The notes beneath the pieces were generated by a model. The model was not told the DNA's origin. It worked only from the letters and a program-made list of their open reading frames with translations, and did no database searches. A DNA stretch of 36,298 nucleotides from the NCBI RefSeq assembly GCF_001544695.2, contig NZ_FCOM02000065.1, forward strand, positions 1-36,298, given 5' to 3'. A program made the translations under genes and the position numbers. Every line of letters starts with the position of its first letter. Within the stretch, counting starts at the first letter, position 1. This stretch comes from Caballeronia arvi. Its GTDB lineage: Bacteria > Pseudomonadota > Gammaproteobacteria > Burkholderiales > Burkholderiaceae. Shown here piece after piece: positions 8,497 through 16,501 of the stretch.

Positions 8497-9288
8497 TCAG
8501 GCGCCCTGCGCGGCGGCACGGCGATAGTAGAGCACGAGCGCCACCGCGACGATAACGCCGAGCACGAGATACACGGCATCGGCGAAGATCAGCGGCAGGA
8601 GGCCCGCCTGAAACATCGCGGCAGGCACGCCGACGAGCGCATGCACGGCAATGAGAATGGCGAGTGCATGCCGTGAACGCCGGCGCAGCATCTGCCACAT
8701 CAGCGCGGAGAAGCCGAGTTGCAGCGCGAACGCGCTTGCGCGCTCGACGAGAAAGATGCCCGCAGATATGGGCGAAAGCGTCATCAGCACCAGATGGATG
8801 CGCGCGACAGCTTCGAGCGGCGCGTTCGCGAAATGCGCGTCGAGCGTGCCGCGATTGGCGAGCACCGCGTAGATGATCCATTGCACCTGTACGAGCACGC
8901 CGACGATCCACGCTTCCGCCCCGCCATGCCCGATGCCGTAGCCGAGCCCCGGGCCGTGCCGGTCGAGCGCGCCGGGCTCGCGCGAAATGAGCCATTTCAT
9001 CGCGAGAAAGCGCCCGACTTCTTCGCACAGGCCTGCCGCGATCGCGCCGTAGATGACGTACACCGCGGGATACCTGAGCCACACCGACGTAGCCGGATTG
9101 CCTTGCATGAAGCCGTGCAGCGCGCGCTCGATGATCATCGCAAAGAGCGCGAACACCGCGATGCCGAGGATCGCCTCACGCGGCGCGATGGAAAAACGCG
9201 GCCGCAGCTTCCGGTACAGCACGATAGGCAATGCGGCGATGATGAGCGTCGCGAGCACGAGGCTCAGCAACGTCGAAATACTGACCAT
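8497..9288 (-). CDS. YhfC-family glutamic-type intramembrane protease
   Basis: This 263-aa polytopic membrane protein has about 7-8 hydrophobic segments. It carries the paired-Glu motif EEVGR (in GLCEEVGRFLAMKW, near residue 89) and a His in GYGIGHGGAEAW (near 120), the catalytic features of the YhfC/CPBP-type intramembrane proteases. Its substrate is unknown. The ATG directly abuts the stop codon of ptxS (TGA at 9289-9291, ATG at 9286-9288), and AAGGA lies within the last ptxS codons. Translation is therefore probably coupled to that of the regulator, an unusual pairing. Confidence 0.8.
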   Translation of the reverse strand: MVSISTLLSLVLATLIIAALPIVLYRKLRPRFSIAPREAILGIAVFALFAMIIERALHGFMQGNPATSVWLRYPAVYVIYGAIAAGLCEEVGRFLAMKWLISREPGALDRHGPGLGYGIGHGGAEAWIVGVLVQVQWIIYAVLANRGTLDAHFANAPLEAVARIHLVLMTLSPISAGIFLVERASAFALQLGFSALMWQMLRRRSRHALAILIAVHALVGVPAAMFQAGLLPLIFADAVYLVLGVIVAVALVLYYRRAAAQGA

Positions 9289-10395
9289 TCAAGTTCCTTG
9301 TGATGCCTGTTGCGCGTCGCTTTCGAGCGCGCGTGTCGTCGATGCGCGCACGACGAGTTCGCCCGGCAGCAGACACTCGCGCGCGGGCATCGTGGCGCCG
9401 CCGAGTCGTTCGTGGAGAAACTCGACCGCGCGCCGGCCGATATCGTACGTCGGCTGGCGCACCGTTGTCATGCCGGCGAGCTGCGCCCATTCGGAATCGT
9501 CGATCGACATCAATGCGACGCTCGCCTGCCAGTCCACGCCGTGCTGCTCCTTCAGATGCACCGCGACGCGCAGCGCCACAGGACCGTTCGCAGCAAAGAG
9601 CGCGACGCGCCGGCCCGCCGCCTGCGCCGCTGCGACGCGCGTATCGAGCTCGGCGAGCGCGGGCGTCGCATCGGCGAGATCGATCACGAGCGTCGAGCCG
9701 CTTGCGCCGAGCGTTGCGACGGTCTCGCGAAACGCGGCTTCGCGCAGGCGCCGCGAGCTCACGTGCGTGACGGGCTGCACGATGAACAGCAGCTCGTCGA
9801 AACCTTCGTCGATGAGATGTTTTGTTGCGAGTTGCACGGCGTCGGGATTGTCGAGCCCGACCATGTCGGTGATGAAGCCTTCCACGGAGCGGTCCACGAG
9901 CACGACCGGAATGCCGCCTTGCGCGAAGCCTTGCAGCAGCTCTTCTTTCACGCCGAGCGCGTTGACGATCACGCCTTCGACGCGATACGTCGTGAGCAGT
10001 TGTAGATAGCGCCGCTCCATGTCGATCTCATTGGCCGCGTGACAGATGAGCGGCATATAGCCGAGCGCGTGGCACGCGGCTTCGACGCCTTGCAGCACTT
10101 CGACGGAATACGGATTGGTCAGATCGGCGAGCAGCATGCCGATCAGACGATTGCGGCCGCGTTTGAGGCCGCGCGCCATCTGATTCGGCCGATAGTCGAG
10201 CTTCGCGATGGCCGCCTCGATGCGCTCGCGCAGATCGGGCGACAAAACGCTCATCTCGCCGTTCAGATAGCGCGAGATGCTGGTTTTGCCGGTGCCGGCT
10301 TCGCGCGCGACGTCGGTGATCGTTGCACGGCGCGCAGCGAATGCGGCCGGGCGGTTGGTCAATGTGGGATCGTCGGACATAGTGGTCGTGGGCAT
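9289..10395 (-). CDS. ptxS: LacI-family repressor, PtxS-like (2-ketogluconate regulator)
   Basis: This 368-aa regulator has the LacI helix-turn-helix at about residues 23-70 (ITDVAREAGTGKTSISRYLN, then RPNQMARGLKRGR) and a periplasmic-binding-protein-like effector domain (LADLTNPYSVEVLQGVEAAC; VDRSVEGFITDMVGLDN). In Pseudomonas, PtxS represses the kgu operon and responds to 2-ketogluconate. Here it follows kguD by 91 bp in the same direction. A palindrome of the PtxS operator type lies upstream of kguE. The start could be 10395 or the ATG at 10380; neither has a clear ribosome-binding site. The assignment rests mainly on context. Confidence 0.8.
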   Translation of the reverse strand: MPTTTMSDDPTLTNRPAAFAARRATITDVAREAGTGKTSISRYLNGEMSVLSPDLRERIEAAIAKLDYRPNQMARGLKRGRNRLIGMLLADLTNPYSVEVLQGVEAACHALGYMPLICHAANEIDMERRYLQLLTTYRVEGVIVNALGVKEELLQGFAQGGIPVVLVDRSVEGFITDMVGLDNPDAVQLATKHLIDEGFDELLFIVQPVTHVSSRRLREAAFRETVATLGASGSTLVIDLADATPALAELDTRVAAAQAAGRRVALFAANGPVALRVAVHLKEQHGVDWQASVALMSIDDSEWAQLAGMTTVRQPTYDIGRRAVEFLHERLGGATMPARECLLPGELVVRASTTRALESDAQQASQGT

Positions 10396-10486
10396 GCGCT
10401 TTGCCGCGAAGCGCGACGCGATGCCGTCATTATCGTTCTCCTCGCATCGCGCATGTTAGCGCATGCGCGCGCCCGACCTTTTGCTT

Positions 10487-11455
10487 TTAGCGCGGGAGCA
10501 CGTCGCGATTGACGATGTTCTGCGTGAGCGTGCCGTCTAGTGCGCCGATGAGATTTTCGGCAGCGTTGCGCGCCATCGCGTGACGCGTTTCGTGCGTCGC
10601 CGAGCCGATATGCGGCAGCGCGACGACGTTCTTCATCGCGAGCAGCGGCGAATCGGCGGGCAGCGGTTCCTGCTCGAAGACGTCGAGGCCTGCGCCGCGA
10701 ATCGTGCCGTTTTTCAGCGCTTCGATAAGCGCGGGTTCGTCGACGGTCGGGCCACGCGATGCGTTGATGAGAATCGCGCTTTTCTTCATCTTTCTGAACT
10801 CGTTCGCGCCGATGAGGCCGCGCGTTTCCGGCGTGAGCGGCACTTGCAGGCATACGAAGTCGGATTGTGCGAGAAGATCATCGAGCTCCACGCGCTTCGC
10901 GCCGTATTCCTTTTCCGCCTGTTCGTTCGCGCTGCGGTTCGTGTAAAGCACGTTCATGCGAAAGCCGAGCGCAGCGCGGCGCGCGACCGCTCCGCCGATG
11001 CGCCCGAGACCAATGATGCCGAGCGTCTTGCCTTGCACGTCCACGCCGAAATTCGCTTCGCCGATGCTCGCCTTCCAGTTGCCTTCCTTCACCCATTCGG
11101 CGAGTTCGACGACGCGGCGCGCGCTTGCCAGAATCAGCGCGAAGACGGTATCGGCGGTGGATTCGGTGAGCACGTCGGGCGTGTGCGTGAGCACGATGCC
11201 GCGGCGCGTGAGGTCTTCCACGTCGAACTGATCGAAGCCGACGGATATCGTCGATAGCGCTTTCAGGTTTTTTGCGCCTTCGAGCATGTCGGGGGAGATT
11301 TTTACGCTAGCGCCGATGGCACCGTGGGCTTGTTTTAGCGCTTCTACGAAGGCTGTCTTGTCGTTTGGATCGACGTTTTGCACTTCGGCGTGGGCGCGGA
11401 GGTAGGCTTCTACATCGCTCGGCAATGCCTTGTAGGCTACGATTTTTTTCGTCAT
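10487..11455 (-). CDS. kguD: 2-ketogluconate 6-phosphate reductase / D-2-hydroxyacid dehydrogenase
   Basis: This 322-aa enzyme belongs to the D-isomer-specific 2-hydroxyacid dehydrogenase family. The NAD(P) motif GLGRIGG is at residues 150-155, and the catalytic triad residues are R234 (NASRGPTVDE), E263 (VFEQEPLP) and H282 (LPHIGSATHE). In the kgu pathway KguD reduces 2-keto-6-phosphogluconate to 6-phosphogluconate. The related GhrB/TkrA enzymes reduce glyoxylate, hydroxypyruvate or free 2-ketogluconate, so specificity is inferred from the operon. The ATG at 11455 is clear because the longer frame runs into the palindromic repeat. No good ribosome-binding site is visible. The repeat separates it from kguT, ~670 bp away. 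Confidence 0.85.
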   Translation of the reverse strand: MTKKIVAYKALPSDVEAYLRAHAEVQNVDPNDKTAFVEALKQAHGAIGASVKISPDMLEGAKNLKALSTISVGFDQFDVEDLTRRGIVLTHTPDVLTESTADTVFALILASARRVVELAEWVKEGNWKASIGEANFGVDVQGKTLGIIGLGRIGGAVARRAALGFRMNVLYTNRSANEQAEKEYGAKRVELDDLLAQSDFVCLQVPLTPETRGLIGANEFRKMKKSAILINASRGPTVDEPALIEALKNGTIRGAGLDVFEQEPLPADSPLLAMKNVVALPHIGSATHETRHAMARNAAENLIGALDGTLTQNIVNRDVLPR

Positions 11456-11492
11456 GGTTTTGGCTTTTTGGGGTTGGTCGGCGAGGGCTTCT

Positions 11493-12109
11493 GTGGAATC
11501 CTGATTTCGCGTCGGTCTATTTGCATTGCCCCTCCCCGGGGCGGGGGTAACTTTCTTTGCTGCTGCAAAGAAAGTCACCAAAGAAAGCAGCTCTCCCCAG
11601 CCTAAGCACTTCACACCGGCCGCGGCACACGCGATCACCTAATGGCCCCCAGAGTAGCGAGTGCCCTCGAAGGCCTCACCGGGCTTGGATCGCGCACGGT
11701 CTGACTCGTCGCATCGCTTAGCTCTCTGGCGCAGCCCTTGCAAGCTCCAGCCCGCTTCGCGGCCGACCGGTCAATCGGGTTTGCGTGAGCCCGCGCATTT
11801 GCTCGCCCACCGTTGTTTTCCCTTGCAAACCCGGCGGCAGCGCGTAGCGCTGTGCCGGAGCTATTTTGTGCTGAACCAGTGCGCTTTGTGTTATCGGGCG
11901 GCAGACCGTGCGCGATCCACGCCCGGCACAACAATGGGAACACTCGCTACTCCGGGTTCCATTCAGCCAATTGCCTGTGCCGCGGCCGGCGTGAAACACT
12001 CTGGGTCGAAAAGCTGCTTTCTTTGGTGACTTTCTTTGCAGCAGCAAAGAAAGTTACCCCCGCCCCGGGGAGGGGCAACGCCAATAAACCAACGCGAAAA
12101 TGGGATCCG
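11493..12109. repeat. Palindromic intergenic repeat, copy 2 (complete)
   Basis: This is the most complete copy, ~617 bp. The left arm (about 11493-11704) and right arm (about 11902-12109) are inverted repeats of ~205 bp that remain alignable end to end. Both end in GGATCC/GGAATCC-like termini followed by the block TTGCCCCTCCCCGGGG, and each arm has its own small TTTCTTTG/CAAAGAAA hairpin. The core (11705-11901) is unpaired. It fills the 11456-12124 gap in the kgu operon, beginning 15 bp after the kguT stop. A MITE-like or REP-like non-autonomous element is likely; I see no transposase in it. Confidence 0.9.
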
Positions 12110-12124
12110 GCGAAAGCAGAACCA

Positions 12125-13405
12125 TCACGACCTGACAGCCACCCCCGACCGAACCGCAGCCTGCGGCTTGACCGCCAAGGTAAACCATACAGCCAGCAAC
12201 AAAGCCACACTCATGAACACATAAGACGCAGCCGGCGAGCCAGTCGCCCCATTGAGATATCCAACAAAGTAAGACCCGACGAACGACCCCAACGCCCCCA
12301 TGCTATTGATAAGGGCCATCGCGCCCCCCGCGACATTCTTCGGCAACAACTCCGGCACGATCGCAAAGAACGGCCCATACGGCGCATACATCGCTGCGCC
12401 CGCAATCACGAGCAACGTATACGAAGCCCAGAAGTTCGTCGATCCAAGCAAATACGACCCGGCAAACGCCACCGCACCGATCAGCAGAAACGGCCACACG
12501 AATGCCTTGCGCGCCTGGAGCTTGTCGGACGCCCACGAAGCCAGCAGCATCGCGATGGTCGCAGCCAGATACGGCACCGCCGAAAGCCAGCCCGTCTCGA
12601 CCATGCCGAGCGTCGAACCGCTCTTCAGAATCGACGGCAGCCACAGCACGAATCCATACACGCCGATGCTCCAGCAGAAATACTGCGCGCACAGCTTGAT
12701 CACGGCCGGCGACTTGAACGCCTCACGATAATTCTTCACCGGCTTGATCGCGGCCTGCTCGGCGCGCAGCGTCGCATCGAGATCGCTCTTTTCCTGATCC
12801 GACAGCCAGCTCACCTGCGCCGGCTTGTCCTTCACGATGAACCACCAGATCACCGCCCACACGACCGCGGGCGCACCCTCCGCGATGAACATGTGACGCC
12901 AGCCGAACGAGTTCACGAGATAGCCCGACACGACCGACATCCACAAAACCGTCACCGGATTGCCGAGAATGAGGAACGTGTTCGCTCGCGAACGCTCGGA
13001 CTTCGTGAACCAGTTCGCGATGAACACGAGCATAGCCGGCATCACCGCCGCCTCGACGACGCCAAGCACGAAACGGATCGCCATCAACGAAGGAATGTTG
13101 CTCACCATGCCCGTGAGCGTCGCGCAGCCGCCCCACAGGATCAGGCTCCAGAACACGAGCTTTTTCACGCTGCGACGTTCGGCATAGATCGCACCCGGAA
13201 TCTGGAAAAAGAAGTAGCCGAGAAAGAACAGCGCGCCGATCAGCGACGACAGCCCCTTGCTGATGCCCAGATCCTGGTTGATGCCCGCGGCCGCGGCAAA
13301 GCCGTAGTTGGCGCGGTCGAGGTACGCGAGGCTGTACGTGATGAAGACGATCGGCATGATCGCCCACCAGCGGCGCACCGCGAGCTTGGGAGTTGAAGAT
13401 TGCAT
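12125..13405 (-). CDS. kguT: MFS transporter, 2-ketogluconate transporter (ACS-family type)
   Basis: This 426-aa protein has about 12 hydrophobic segments and the anion:cation symporter signatures of the major facilitator superfamily (YLDRANYGFAAA near residue 28; GYFFFQIPGAIYAERR near 62). The hexuronate/glucarate/2-ketogluconate transporters belong here. Its position between the kinase and reductase genes identifies 2-ketogluconate as the likely substrate, taken up with H+ at the inner membrane. The ATG at 13405 has GGAG 6-7 nt upstream, so I prefer it to ATGs at 13423 and 13465. It ends 15 bp before the palindromic repeat. Confidence 0.87.
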   Translation of the reverse strand: MQSSTPKLAVRRWWAIMPIVFITYSLAYLDRANYGFAAAAGINQDLGISKGLSSLIGALFFLGYFFFQIPGAIYAERRSVKKLVFWSLILWGGCATLTGMVSNIPSLMAIRFVLGVVEAAVMPAMLVFIANWFTKSERSRANTFLILGNPVTVLWMSVVSGYLVNSFGWRHMFIAEGAPAVVWAVIWWFIVKDKPAQVSWLSDQEKSDLDATLRAEQAAIKPVKNYREAFKSPAVIKLCAQYFCWSIGVYGFVLWLPSILKSGSTLGMVETGWLSAVPYLAATIAMLLASWASDKLQARKAFVWPFLLIGAVAFAGSYLLGSTNFWASYTLLVIAGAAMYAPYGPFFAIVPELLPKNVAGGAMALINSMGALGSFVGSYFVGYLNGATGSPAASYVFMSVALLLAVWFTLAVKPQAAVRSGVAVRS

Positions 13406-13476
13406 GGTTGTCTCCGAAGACATTTCGGTTGATCTCTCAGGTTCCGCCCCTCGAAGGGCTGTCAATTCTTTATTCG

Positions 13477-14478
13477 TCAGGCCACATCGAGCGCGGTTTT
13501 GGCCGTCTTGTCGTTGGAATCCTTCGCTTCGAGCAGATCGAGCGCGGCGCGTGTCGGCAGCCCTTCGCTGTCGCCGATCACCTGAATCGCCAGCGCGCCG
13601 ATCCTGTTGCCGCGTGCGATCGCATGACGCACATCGCGCCCTTCGAGCAGCGCGCTCACGACGCCGACCGCGAAACCATCGCCCGCACCGACCGTATCGA
13701 CGACGTTTTCGACCGGCACGCCCGGCACGATGCCTTCGTCTCCGTCGATGGTACGGAAATACGCGCCGTGCGCGCCCAGCTTCACGACGACGCCCTTCGC
13801 GCCCCGATCGAGATAGAACGCGGCGATGTCCTCGGGCTTCGCGTAACCGGTGAGCGTCAGGCCCTCGGACACGCCCGGCAATACCCAGTCGGCCAGCGCG
13901 GCAAGCGCGTTGAGCGATTCGGCCATCGCCTCGCGCGACGGCCAGAGCGTCGGGCGCAGGTTCGGATCGAACGAGATCGTCTTGCCTGCCGCACGCATTT
14001 CGCGGGCCATGTGGAACGCGAGCTCACGTGAGCTCGCCGAAATCGCGGGCGCGACGCCCGTCAGATGCAGATGACGCGCGCCGAGCACGTAATCCGCGGC
14101 GTAATCGTCGAGCGACAGATGGCTCGCGGCCGAGCCACGGCGGAAGTATTCGACCGCCGGATCGCTGCCGTCATCGCACTTGCCCTTTAGCTGAAAGCCG
14201 GTCGGATAGCGCTCGTCGATGGCGACGCGGCGCGCGTCGATGCCCTCGGCGGCAAGCACATCGAGCACGTAGCGGCCAAACGAATCGTTGCCGACGCGGC
14301 TCATCCAGCCCACCTTGAAGCCCAGACGCGACAGGCCGATCGCGACGTTCAGGTCCGCGCCCGCGACGCGCTTCGTAAATTGAGCGGCCTTCGCGAGATC
14401 GCCGGTCTCGGCAGCGACGAACATCGTCATTGCTTCGCCGTAGGTGACGATGTCGAGGGCTTCAGGCTTGGCTTGCAT
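13477..14478 (-). CDS. kguK: 2-ketogluconate kinase, PfkB family
   Basis: This 333-aa ribokinase/PfkB-family sugar kinase has an N-terminal GEAMTMF, a Gly-rich substrate region (VAGADLNVAIGLSRLG), and the signature DTVGAGDGFAVGVVSALL with catalytic base D267. Its expected reaction is ATP-dependent phosphorylation of 2-ketogluconate to 2-keto-6-phosphogluconate. Sequence alone could equally suggest a 2-keto-3-deoxygluconate kinase (KdgK); the kguE-K-T-D gene order favours KguK. The ATG at 14478 is preferred because AAAGGA lies 6 nt upstream. It is followed by kguT after 71 bp. Confidence 0.83.
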   Translation of the reverse strand: MQAKPEALDIVTYGEAMTMFVAAETGDLAKAAQFTKRVAGADLNVAIGLSRLGFKVGWMSRVGNDSFGRYVLDVLAAEGIDARRVAIDERYPTGFQLKGKCDDGSDPAVEYFRRGSAASHLSLDDYAADYVLGARHLHLTGVAPAISASSRELAFHMAREMRAAGKTISFDPNLRPTLWPSREAMAESLNALAALADWVLPGVSEGLTLTGYAKPEDIAAFYLDRGAKGVVVKLGAHGAYFRTIDGDEGIVPGVPVENVVDTVGAGDGFAVGVVSALLEGRDVRHAIARGNRIGALAIQVIGDSEGLPTRAALDLLEAKDSNDKTAKTALDVA

Positions 14479-14541
14479 GTCGGGTCCTTTGCAGATGAAT
14501 GCTGAATGCAAAATGCGTTGTGCGTCGCTTGAATGCGTAAT

Positions 14542-15348
14542 TCAAAATGCGGCGATACGCGCGACCTGGCGCGCCGCGTCGGCGTCGAGCGAAACGTCCG
14601 CGCCGGCAATGAACGGATATTCGATGCCGCGCGGCACATCGCCCGGCAATTGCGCGAGCAGCGTCGCGAAACGCGCGTCGCCGTTCGCGGGCGCGGCGGC
14701 GAAACGGCGCGCGCCCTCGCCCATCACGGCCTTGCAATGCACATACGCGACGTGCGGCGCGAGACGCTTCGCCGCGTCGAGCGGGTCTTGCTCCGCCCAA
14801 TGCCAGTTGCCGGTGTCGAAGGTCATCGCGAGGCCGCGTGCTTCGGGCAGCGCGGCGAACAACGCTTCGAACGCACCGATCGTGCCGCCCGCCTTCAGTT
14901 GCCCGTTTTCGACCACGACGCGCGCTTTCGATGCGGCGATACCCGTCATCAGCCGATCGAGCGTCGCGGGATCGGTCGCAACAGTGCTTTCGGTACCGCC
15001 GAGTTGCAGCTTCACGATGCGCGCGCCCAGCGCCGCCGCTTCGCCGATGGCGAGTCGCAGCGCGTCGGCATCGAGCGAGCCGTCGTCGCGAAACAGTGTC
15101 GCGGGCGTCGAATAGACGGCCCACAAGCCGTGCGCGCGAATCTGCGCGCCGAGCTGCGCGAGCGCTTCTGGCCGCGCATCGGCTTCGTCCGCGAACAGCT
15201 CACGGCGCACTTCGAAGCCATCGGCGCCAGCGCGTGCGGCGGCTTCGGCCCAGGCCGCGTGGCCGTCGCGCCGGATCGCATCCGCGCCGAACGCGCTTGC
15301 GACGATCACGACTTCGGTGCGCTTTGCTTCGCTGGGAGAAAGTGACAT
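14542..15348 (-). CDS. kguE: Sugar phosphate isomerase/epimerase, KguE-like
   Basis: This 268-aa TIM-barrel protein of the AP-endonuclease-2/xylose-isomerase-like family shows conserved acidic and His residues for a metal site (VVENGQLKAGG, TFDTGNWHWAEQDP, VAYVHCKAVMGEG). KguE is the first gene of the Pseudomonas 2-ketogluconate operon, where its exact reaction is unclear. The reading frame extends to 15408, but that ATG lies inside the operator palindrome, so I choose the ATG at 15348; 15363 is an alternative. The ribosome-binding sequence is weak for both. The gene is first in an operon with kguK, 63 bp downstream. Confidence 0.8.
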   Translation of the reverse strand: MSLSPSEAKRTEVVIVASAFGADAIRRDGHAAWAEAAARAGADGFEVRRELFADEADARPEALAQLGAQIRAHGLWAVYSTPATLFRDDGSLDADALRLAIGEAAALGARIVKLQLGGTESTVATDPATLDRLMTGIAASKARVVVENGQLKAGGTIGAFEALFAALPEARGLAMTFDTGNWHWAEQDPLDAAKRLAPHVAYVHCKAVMGEGARRFAAAPANGDARFATLLAQLPGDVPRGIEYPFIAGADVSLDADAARQVARIAAF

Positions 15349-15392
15349 CTGATTTGCTCGCATTTCGCTGCTGTTCCGGCCCCGAACGACAC

Positions 15393-15408
15393 ATGGAACC
15401 GGTTCCAT
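15393..15408. promoter_or_regulatory. PtxS-type operator, perfect 16-bp palindrome
   Basis: ATGGAACCGGTTCCAT is perfectly self-complementary and lies 45 bp upstream of the chosen kguE start. It closely resembles the PtxS operator described in Pseudomonas (TGAAACCGGTTTCA, from memory) and has the central CG step typical of LacI-family sites. A LacI-family gene lies in the same cluster, so the site probably governs kguEKTD-ptxS. Confidence 0.78.
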
Positions 15409-15495
15409 AATCGATTTTCAAAAAGGACGCCGCAGCGCCCGTGTTGAGACCGAATGTTGCGCCAGGGCAGCATTCGCGCGCCATAGTGGAATTCC

Positions 15496-16386
15496 CTAGC
15501 CGAGCAGACCCGGCTCCTCGCACAGTTCGAGAAAACGCGCCGCCACGCGCGATGGCGTCGCAGCATGCGGCAGCAGGATAGAAAAACGGCGCGTGAGCGG
15601 TTTCGGCGCGATGCGTACGCGCCTGAGCGCGCTGTCGTCGTGACGGATCGACATCGCCGAGACGAAGCCGATGCCCATGCCTGCGCGCACCGCTTCCTTC
15701 ACACCTTCGACGCCCGCGATTTCGAGCGCCACGCGCATCGGCACATCGCGCTCCGCGAACGCGCGCTCGACGATCTGCCGCACGCCCGAACCCGGTTCGC
15801 GCAGCACGAGCTTGTGTTCGCCGAGTTCTTCGAGCGTGACGGCCTTTCGGCCCGCAGCAAGCGGATGGCCGTTCGGAAGGATCGCGACGATCTCGTCTTC
15901 GCGCCACGACGTAACCGTCGTGCCGAGCGGCAGATCCTGGCCGGGCGAGCCTTCGACGAGCGCGATATCGAGCGAACCGAGCGCGGCGACGATATCGGCG
16001 GTATTGCCGTCGATGGTCGTCACGAGCACGTCTGGAAACAGCCGGTGAAACGCCGCGATCAGATACGGCAGCAGATAGCTCGCAGGCGTCGTGCTCGCGC
16101 CGATGCGCAGCGTGCCGCGCTCGAGGCCGCGCAGCGCGTCGCGCAGCGCATGCGCCTGACGGAAGTTTTCGCGCAGGCGCTCCGCGTGCCCGAGCAACTG
16201 TTCACCAGCGGCCGTCAGCCGCACGCCGCGGCCATCGCGCTGATAGAGCGGCTCGCCGAATTCCTCCTGCAAAAGCCGCAACTGCCCCGAGACGGCGGGC
16301 TGCGACAAGTGCAATGCCACAGCCGCGCGGCTGATGTTGCCGTGCTCAGCGACCGTTGCAAAAGTTATCAGTTGTTCCGGGGTCAT
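15496..16386 (-). CDS. LysR-family regulator divergent from yeiH (YeiE-like)
   Basis: This 296-aa LysR regulator has its helix-turn-helix at about residues 5-60 (ITFATVAEHGNISRAAVALH, then VSGQLRLLQEEFG) and a C-terminal effector domain (LRIGASTTPASYLLPYLIAA). The same gene pairing, a LysR gene divergent from yeiH, occurs in E. coli as yeiE/yeiH. Sulfur-related LysR proteins of this type (CysB/CbbR-like) sense sulfite, sulfate or related metabolites. A TTG three codons upstream (16395) is an alternative start. The 115-bp intergenic region is AT-rich and holds a candidate LysR site. Confidence 0.85.
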   Translation of the reverse strand: MTPEQLITFATVAEHGNISRAAVALHLSQPAVSGQLRLLQEEFGEPLYQRDGRGVRLTAAGEQLLGHAERLRENFRQAHALRDALRGLERGTLRIGASTTPASYLLPYLIAAFHRLFPDVLVTTIDGNTADIVAALGSLDIALVEGSPGQDLPLGTTVTSWREDEIVAILPNGHPLAAGRKAVTLEELGEHKLVLREPGSGVRQIVERAFAERDVPMRVALEIAGVEGVKEAVRAGMGIGFVSAMSIRHDDSALRRVRIAPKPLTRRFSILLPHAATPSRVAARFLELCEEPGLLG

Positions 16387-16394
16387 AATTCGCA

Positions 16395-16415
16395 AATATC
16401 AGTTTTTCCGATATT
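16395..16415. promoter_or_regulatory. Candidate LysR box between the regulator and yeiH
   Basis: AATATC (16395-16400) and GATATT (16410-16415) are exact inverted arms separated by 9 nt, containing a T-N11-A core as in LysR-type sites. It lies immediately upstream of the regulator's start, within a markedly AT-rich stretch (16387-16470). The pair could serve autoregulation and activation of the divergent exporter. Confidence 0.45.
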
Positions 16416-16501
16416 ACACATTCTAAATCACGATTTTTCATATTCATATATCGAGAATAGGATTAGCCCATCGATCATCCAACTTACCAACGGGTTCTTC
16501 C

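Noticed and set aside
11813..13396. 527-codon plus-strand frame spanning the repeat and kguT
   Set aside because: It begins in the palindromic repeat (translating to the spurious FFAAAKKVTPAPGRGNAN type) and continues antisense to the MFS transporter.
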